Assembly (NCBI GenBank): GCA_030748805.1
Contig: JASMLG010000008.1
Coordinates: 1 to 26,129, forward strand
Direction: 5' to 3'
Source: Phycisphaerales bacterium
Lineage (GTDB): Bacteria; Planctomycetota; Phycisphaerae; Phycisphaerales; SM1A02
DNA: 26,129 nt
Part shown: piece by piece, positions 22,477-26,129 of the stretch
Position numbering within the stretch: the first letter of the stretch is position 1
How the letters are laid out: the number at the start of each line of letters is the position of its first letter
Translations under genes and position numbers: made by a program
The notes under the pieces: model-generated
What the model saw: the letters and a program-made list of their open reading frames with translations, nothing else
Told to the model about the DNA's origin: nothing
Databases searched by the model: none

Positions 22477-23523
22477 TTACATCAAGGATGTTGAGCAGTC
22501 GAAATCGCTTGGTACAAGAATCAGTAGCGAATCTTCTATAGCAAGCGTTCTATCTGAAGGAGGGTTGAATTGATGCTCCCCGTTAGAAGTACGTACTGAC
22601 ATGACGACGCCGGTGTGATTTTTATGGATGTCCAATTCGGCTAAGGTTTTTCCTTCTGCTTCTGGATGTGTGTCTAACGCAATTTCAATCATTGTATGTT
22701 CCCCGCGACAAGCAATTTGTGAAAAGAATTCGTGGAGGTGTGGGGATGTTAAGAGTGAAGCAAGTAAGTTCGCAGCCGACTCGCCCGGAACTACAACATC
22801 GTTTGCTCCAGCGCGTTCAAGCCATTGTCTTGAACTTTCATGTTCACCACGAGCGATAATTCTTAAATTATTATTAAGTTCTTTTGCGACCATACAAACG
22901 TAGACGTTTGAAGAATCTTCTGGCATTGCAGCAATTAAACCAAGCGCTTTGCTTATCTGGGCGTGTTGCAATGGTGTATCACCATCAGTTGCATCGGACT
23001 CAACAACAAGAAACCCATCGTCACTTGCTTCTTCCGCTGTCTGTGGATTTCTCTCAATGACAACTACACCTAACTTTGATTTTGTTAACTCTTCTGCAGT
23101 TCGTCTACCAACGTGTCCGTAACCACAAATGACAATATGGTTTTGCATTGACTCGAGTGTTTGTTTCATTTTTCTTTGCTCCCATTGTCTGTACATATCT
23201 TTCCCATGGATTAATCCTTGCATGATGCTAAAGCCGTACAACACTGCTCCAAGCCCAATCGTAATTACAATCATGCCCCAAATTTTTTGACCGGTTGTAA
23301 GTTCATCTAAGTTACCGACTGTGGACACAAGATTAAGCGTATCCCAAAGCCCCTCGATAATCTGATGGTTCAGAGTTCCTTCGTATCTGCCAGTAAGAAT
23401 AAAGCCAATCGTTGAGATAATCGTGACCCCAAAAAGAGTAATCGCAGCCACCAATAACTGCTTCTGGAGCCGACGATGTTGGCTCTGGGTTACCCGCTCT
23501 GGTTGGATGGTGTACCGAGGCAT
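22477..23523 (-). CDS. Two-TM potassium-channel-like protein with RCK (TrkA-N/TrkA-C) domain
   Basis: Membrane channel of the MthK/Kch plan. TM1 is residues about 22-45, the pore loop 55-73, TM2 80-102. A cytoplasmic RCK/TrkA-N Rossmann domain follows (IVICGYGHVGRRTAEEL, 130-146), with VVIERNP and ESDATDGDTP for nucleotide binding. A TrkA-C-like domain makes up the C-terminus (about 270-345). The selectivity filter reads STVGNLDE (67-74) instead of TVGYGD, so the canonical Tyr/Phe-Gly pair is replaced and K+ selectivity is uncertain. The start has TAAAAT 9 nt upstream with TTGCCT 18 bp before it, again nearly leaderless. It sits between two paralogous proteases, convergent with the first and divergent from the second. 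Confidence 0.87.
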   Translation of the reverse strand: MPRYTIQPERVTQSQHRRLQKQLLVAAITLFGVTIISTIGFILTGRYEGTLNHQIIEGLWDTLNLVSTVGNLDELTTGQKIWGMIVITIGLGAVLYGFSIMQGLIHGKDMYRQWEQRKMKQTLESMQNHIVICGYGHVGRRTAEELTKSKLGVVVIERNPQTAEEASDDGFLVVESDATDGDTPLQHAQISKALGLIAAMPEDSSNVYVCMVAKELNNNLRIIARGEHESSRQWLERAGANDVVVPGESAANLLASLLTSPHLHEFFSQIACRGEHTMIEIALDTHPEAEGKTLAELDIHKNHTGVVMSVRTSNGEHQFNPPSDRTLAIEDSLLILVPSDFDCSTSLM

Positions 23524-23532
23524 AAAGGGTAG

Positions 23533-23562
23533 ATTTTATGAGAATGATGGCAAAATAGGCAA
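23533..23562 (-). promoter_or_regulatory. Promoter of the K+-channel gene
   Basis: Minus-strand TTGCCT, an 18-bp spacer and TAAAAT (complement of 23533-23538) end 9 nt before the ATG. It is the best complete -35/-10 pair of the leaderless-type starts. Confidence 0.5.
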
Positions 23563-23718
23563 AAAAAGTCGATAATGGCGTAAAAAGTCACCTTTTTATC
23601 ATTATTTATTGGAACCGTGTCAAGTTACGCCTGCGAATAACGTATTTAGTTAGGAGAGCGTTTTTTTTGCATGCATGTGCGCAGGCACAGGCGCTAAAAC
23701 AATTCACTTTATTGAGAC

Positions 23719-23723
23719 AGGAG
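23719..23723 (+). promoter_or_regulatory. Shine-Dalgarno AGGAG of the second secreted protease
   Basis: AGGAG lies 8 nt before ATG 23732. The leader further up (23600-23715) holds a T8 run (23671-23678 region) and a short TGTGC / GCACA hairpin. I see no gene in it. Confidence 0.7.
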
Positions 23724-23731
23724 TAATTACT

Positions 23732-26129
23732 ATGAAGATTGCCACTATTTTGCTTGTTGGAACATGTACCTCGGCCTTCTCGGCCCCAGTACTACAGCCA
23801 GTTGACACTCACCGTGTACCTACTGAGGCAATACCGGTGATTGAAGTGTCGAATCTCAATTATTCGACACTTTTTGCTCAAGACGAAAAGCGAGAAATTG
23901 CAGGACAAGCGCCTGCCTTCGCTGTTCCAACAGAGGTCTCAATTACTCCTGCAACAGACGGTATTTGGGAACGTGTTGACATCAACACCCAACGTTGGTC
24001 GTTACGTGTTTCTTGTGAAAACGCACTTTCAATGAACCTTGGTTTTGATAGGTTCAATATGCCTTCAAGTGGCTCAATGACAATCACTGATGGAACAGGT
24101 GATTTTAGAATCAGATCATTTACAGCAGATGACAACAAACCACACGGTCAATTGTGGACACCAGTTGTTCCAGGCGGTGAAGCAGTAATCGAAATAGTTG
24201 TAAACAACGATCAAAAAGGACATGTTGTAAAAGGTATTGAACTAACTTCAATTAACTCTGGCTATCGCTGGATTCAAGATGCTTCTGGACGTGGTTCTTC
24301 AGAGTCGTGCAATATTGACGTTGTTTGCCCTGAAGGAGACTCGTGGTGGAACGAAATTCCATCAGTCGGTGTTTATACATTGAATGGTTATTTGACTTGT
24401 TCTGGTGTGATGATGAATAACACGGCGCAAGACCAAACGCCTTACTTCCTAACTGCAAATCACTGCGGTGTAACAAGTGGTAGCGATTCTTCAATAGTTG
24501 TCTATTGGAATCATCAAAACAGTTACTGCCGAACTCCAGGAAGCGGTGACAGTGGCGGTAATGGTGATGGTAACTTTAGCCAATTCACAAGTGGTTCAAC
24601 CATGCGTGCTACGCGTTCATATACTGACTTCACTTTGACAGAATTATCATCAAATCCAAATGCTGCTTGGGGCGTAACGTACTCGGGCTGGTCACGTGCT
24701 AGCTCGGCTTCGCTGGGTGCTGGTATCCACCACCCTGAAGCAGCAGAAAAACGAATTTCATTCCCAGACACTGTTCAAGGTAGCGGTGAGTACTGGAACG
24801 TAAACTGGGGTGAAGGACGAACTGCTCCTGGTTCATCTGGTTCACCTCTTTACGATGGAAATCACAGAGTTGTTGGTCAACTTTGTTGTGGATCATCGTA
24901 TTGTCCAAACGACTTAAATGACTACTACGGTCGTTCGCTCTATCAATCATGGGATGGCGGTAGTTCAAGCAGTTTGGGCTCTTGGCTTGACCCAACTGGT
25001 TCAGGTGCGCAAGCAATTGACTCACTCGTTCCAGGTGGTGGAGGCGATCCTCAAGGTGCATGTTGTAGCGGTACAAGTTGTACTTATGGAACCGAAGCGG
25101 ACTGTATTGCCAGTGGTGGCACATACCAAGGAGATTATGTTTCTTGTACAAGTTACCCATGTGGCGGCGCACCTGAAGGCGCTTGCTGTGTAGGAGAAAA
25201 CTGCTCAATCATGACACAATCAGACTGTGGCAACGCAGGCGGTAGTTACCAAGGTGACAATACAACTTGCGGTGCAGATACATGTGATAATGGGGGCTGT
25301 GAAATTGGTTGGACTCCTGACTGCCAAGGCACCTGCTTCCCTGACTATGTGTTTGAAGCATGGATTGGCGATGGCTACTGCGACGATGGTTCATATATTC
25401 CAGCTGATTATGGTTGTGATGAATGCCCCGCAGGTGTAGCTATGTGGCTCAACTGTGACACGTTCCAGTGTGACGGTGGCGACTGTCCTGACTGTGAAGG
25501 TGGCGGCGACCCAACTGGTGCTTGTTGCTTTGGAACTGATTGCTTCGTAACAACAGAAACAGAATGTACGAGTAACGGTGGCGAGTATGTTGGTAACGAC
25601 ACAACTTGTGGCGCAAACACATGCGGTTCACCTTCAACTTGTGACGCAGACATTAACGGTGACGGGAACGTCAATGTAAGCGATGTTCTTTCATTAGTTG
25701 GCGCATGGGGTTCAAGTGATCCTGACGCAGACATTAACGGTGACGGAACTGTTGGCGTTGCTGACCTTCTTCTTGTAATTGATGGTTGGGGTCCATGCGA
25801 AGGTGGCGGCGATCCTACTGGTGCTTGCTGTGCTTCAAACGATTGTGCAGTGATGACTTCAGCCGAATGTGCGGGTATTGGTGGTTCCTACCAAGGCGAT
25901 AATACATCCTGTGCTGGCGACCCTTGTGGCGGTGGCGGAGAATGTGAGGCGGGTTGGACTGCTGACTGCCAAGGAACTTGCTTCCCTGACTATGTCTATG
26001 AGGCATGGGTTGGCGATGGCTACTGTGACGATGGTGCATACATTCCTGCTGATTACGGTTGCGATGAATGCCCTGCTGGCGTAGCAATCTTCCTCAACTG
26101 TGAAGCGTTTAACAACGATGGTGGCGACT
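23732..26129 (+). CDS. Large modular secreted trypsin-like protease, 3' end cut by window edge
   Basis: Open from ATG 23732 to the window edge (799 codons, no stop), so it is absent from any list of closed ORFs. The signal peptide is MKIATILLVGTCTSAFSAPV. The protease domain is closely similar to the 20808 protein: His244 (LTANHCGV), Asp299 (YTDFTLTEL) and Ser369 (APGSSGSPLYD). After about residue 435 come Cys-rich modules: four GACC-type units, a dockerin-like calcium pair at 637-689 (CDADINGDGNVNV ... DGWGPC), and two copies of a DGYCDDG ... LNC ... DGGD module at 25298-25493 and from 25943. Unlike its paralogue, the dockerin is internal. It probably acts outside the cell. The modules are likely for binding or anchoring, but partners are unknown. 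Confidence 0.87.
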   Translation, partial: MKIATILLVGTCTSAFSAPVLQPVDTHRVPTEAIPVIEVSNLNYSTLFAQDEKREIAGQAPAFAVPTEVSITPATDGIWERVDINTQRWSLRVSCENALSMNLGFDRFNMPSSGSMTITDGTGDFRIRSFTADDNKPHGQLWTPVVPGGEAVIEIVVNNDQKGHVVKGIELTSINSGYRWIQDASGRGSSESCNIDVVCPEGDSWWNEIPSVGVYTLNGYLTCSGVMMNNTAQDQTPYFLTANHCGVTSGSDSSIVVYWNHQNSYCRTPGSGDSGGNGDGNFSQFTSGSTMRATRSYTDFTLTELSSNPNAAWGVTYSGWSRASSASLGAGIHHPEAAEKRISFPDTVQGSGEYWNVNWGEGRTAPGSSGSPLYDGNHRVVGQLCCGSSYCPNDLNDYYGRSLYQSWDGGSSSSLGSWLDPTGSGAQAIDSLVPGGGGDPQGACCSGTSCTYGTEADCIASGGTYQGDYVSCTSYPCGGAPEGACCVGENCSIMTQSDCGNAGGSYQGDNTTCGADTCDNGGCEIGWTPDCQGTCFPDYVFEAWIGDGYCDDGSYIPADYGCDECPAGVAMWLNCDTFQCDGGDCPDCEGGGDPTGACCFGTDCFVTTETECTSNGGEYVGNDTTCGANTCGSPSTCDADINGDGNVNVSDVLSLVGAWGSSDPDADINGDGTVGVADLLLVIDGWGPCEGGGDPTGACCASNDCAVMTSAECAGIGGSYQGDNTSCAGDPCGGGGECEAGWTADCQGTCFPDYVYEAWVGDGYCDDGAYIPADYGCDECPAGVAIFLNCEAFNNDGGD
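25298..25493 (+). other. LNR-like Cys-rich module, copy 1 (inside the large protease)
   Basis: Reads CEIGWTPDCQGTCFPDYVFE, then IGDGYCDDGSYIPADYGCDE, LNCDTFQCDGGDC. Cys and Asp spacing resembles Lin-12/Notch repeats (GYCD ... C ... DGGDC), which bind calcium. The second copy begins at 25943, 645 bp later, and is nearly identical at DNA level. The preceding GACC unit is duplicated too, so a block duplication is likely. Confidence 0.6.
25638..25798 (+). other. Dockerin-like calcium repeat, internal to the large protease
   Basis: Two 12-residue calcium loops, DINGDGNVNVSD and DINGDGTVGVAD, separated by LSLVGAWGSSDPDA and ending DGWGPC. The C-terminal domain of the 20808 protein has the same architecture. 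Dockerins bind cohesins in cellulosomes, but isolated copies in planctomycete secreted proteins have no known partner. Confidence 0.75.

Noticed and set aside
23600..23731. Riboswitch (for example cyclic-di-GMP type) before the large protease
   Set aside because: Only a short 5-bp hairpin and a T-run are visible. I could not match any conserved riboswitch core.
24252..26087. Many ORFs of 60-170 residues on the minus strand and in other plus frames across the large protease
   Set aside because: They are shadows of the unclosed protease frame. Their His/Arg/Gln/Leu-rich composition is typical of antisense reading of repetitive Gly/Asp/Cys codons.
20808..26129. Cellulosome-type assembly
   Set aside because: Dockerin-like domains are present but no cohesin, scaffoldin or glycoside hydrolase is seen in the window.

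Overview
The window most resembles a chromosomal segment of a marine planctomycete of the Phycisphaerae. Three things point there. Two secreted proteins carry C-terminal modules pairing a dockerin-like calcium repeat (D-x-NGDG ... WGPC) with Cys-rich GACC modules. There is a short Hc1-type histone H1-like protein. There is also an LPS-type heptose gene pair. Composition is A+T-leaning by eye. No rRNA, tRNA, CRISPR array, transposase or integrase was seen. The assignment is inference from gene style, not from a marker gene.

Layout. 1-5.1 kb: a membrane protein cut by the left edge, a divergent MTA/SAH-type nucleosidase, an ORF6N-type DNA-binding protein, aminopeptidase C, and a YhcG/DUF1016 PDDEXK nuclease enclosed by copies of a dispersed palindromic repeat. 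5.1-9.7 kb: UbiA prenyltransferase and prolyl-tRNA synthetase (divergent), a small unknown protein, phosphomannose isomerase and FabZ-like dehydratase (coupled), and a 58-residue histone-like gene missed by a 60-residue ORF cut-off. 9.9-15.6 kb: adenylosuccinate lyase, a UbiA-like membrane protein overlapping plsY, heptosyltransferase and heptose-bisphosphate phosphatase from one divergent promoter, and phosphofructokinase. 15.6-20.7 kb: lysS, a secreted transglutaminase-like protein and NAD(P)HX dehydratase in one overlapping operon, a repeat cluster, then a YhaM-type HD exoribonuclease. 20.8-26.1 kb: two paralogous secreted trypsin-like proteases on either side of a convergent/divergent K+-channel/RCK gene. 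The second protease is longer, modular and cut by the right edge.

Most genes are core metabolism, translation and envelope synthesis, arranged as short operons and divergent pairs. Two system-level patterns stand out. (1) About a dozen starts have a TANNNT -10-like hexamer only 6-9 nt upstream of ATG and no Shine-Dalgarno, suggesting widespread leaderless transcription. Only four starts (both proteases, the histone, the YhcG nuclease) have an evident GGAG-type site. (2) A family of intergenic repeats built on GTGACTGTCAC/GTGACAGTCAC occurs at four loci and brackets the nuclease gene. A second family of TTAA-rich palindromes sits at gene ends as likely terminators. I found no complete new multi-gene defence or biosynthetic system. 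The best leads are the leaderless promoter architecture, the repeat family, the folded histone leader and the modular protease pair.
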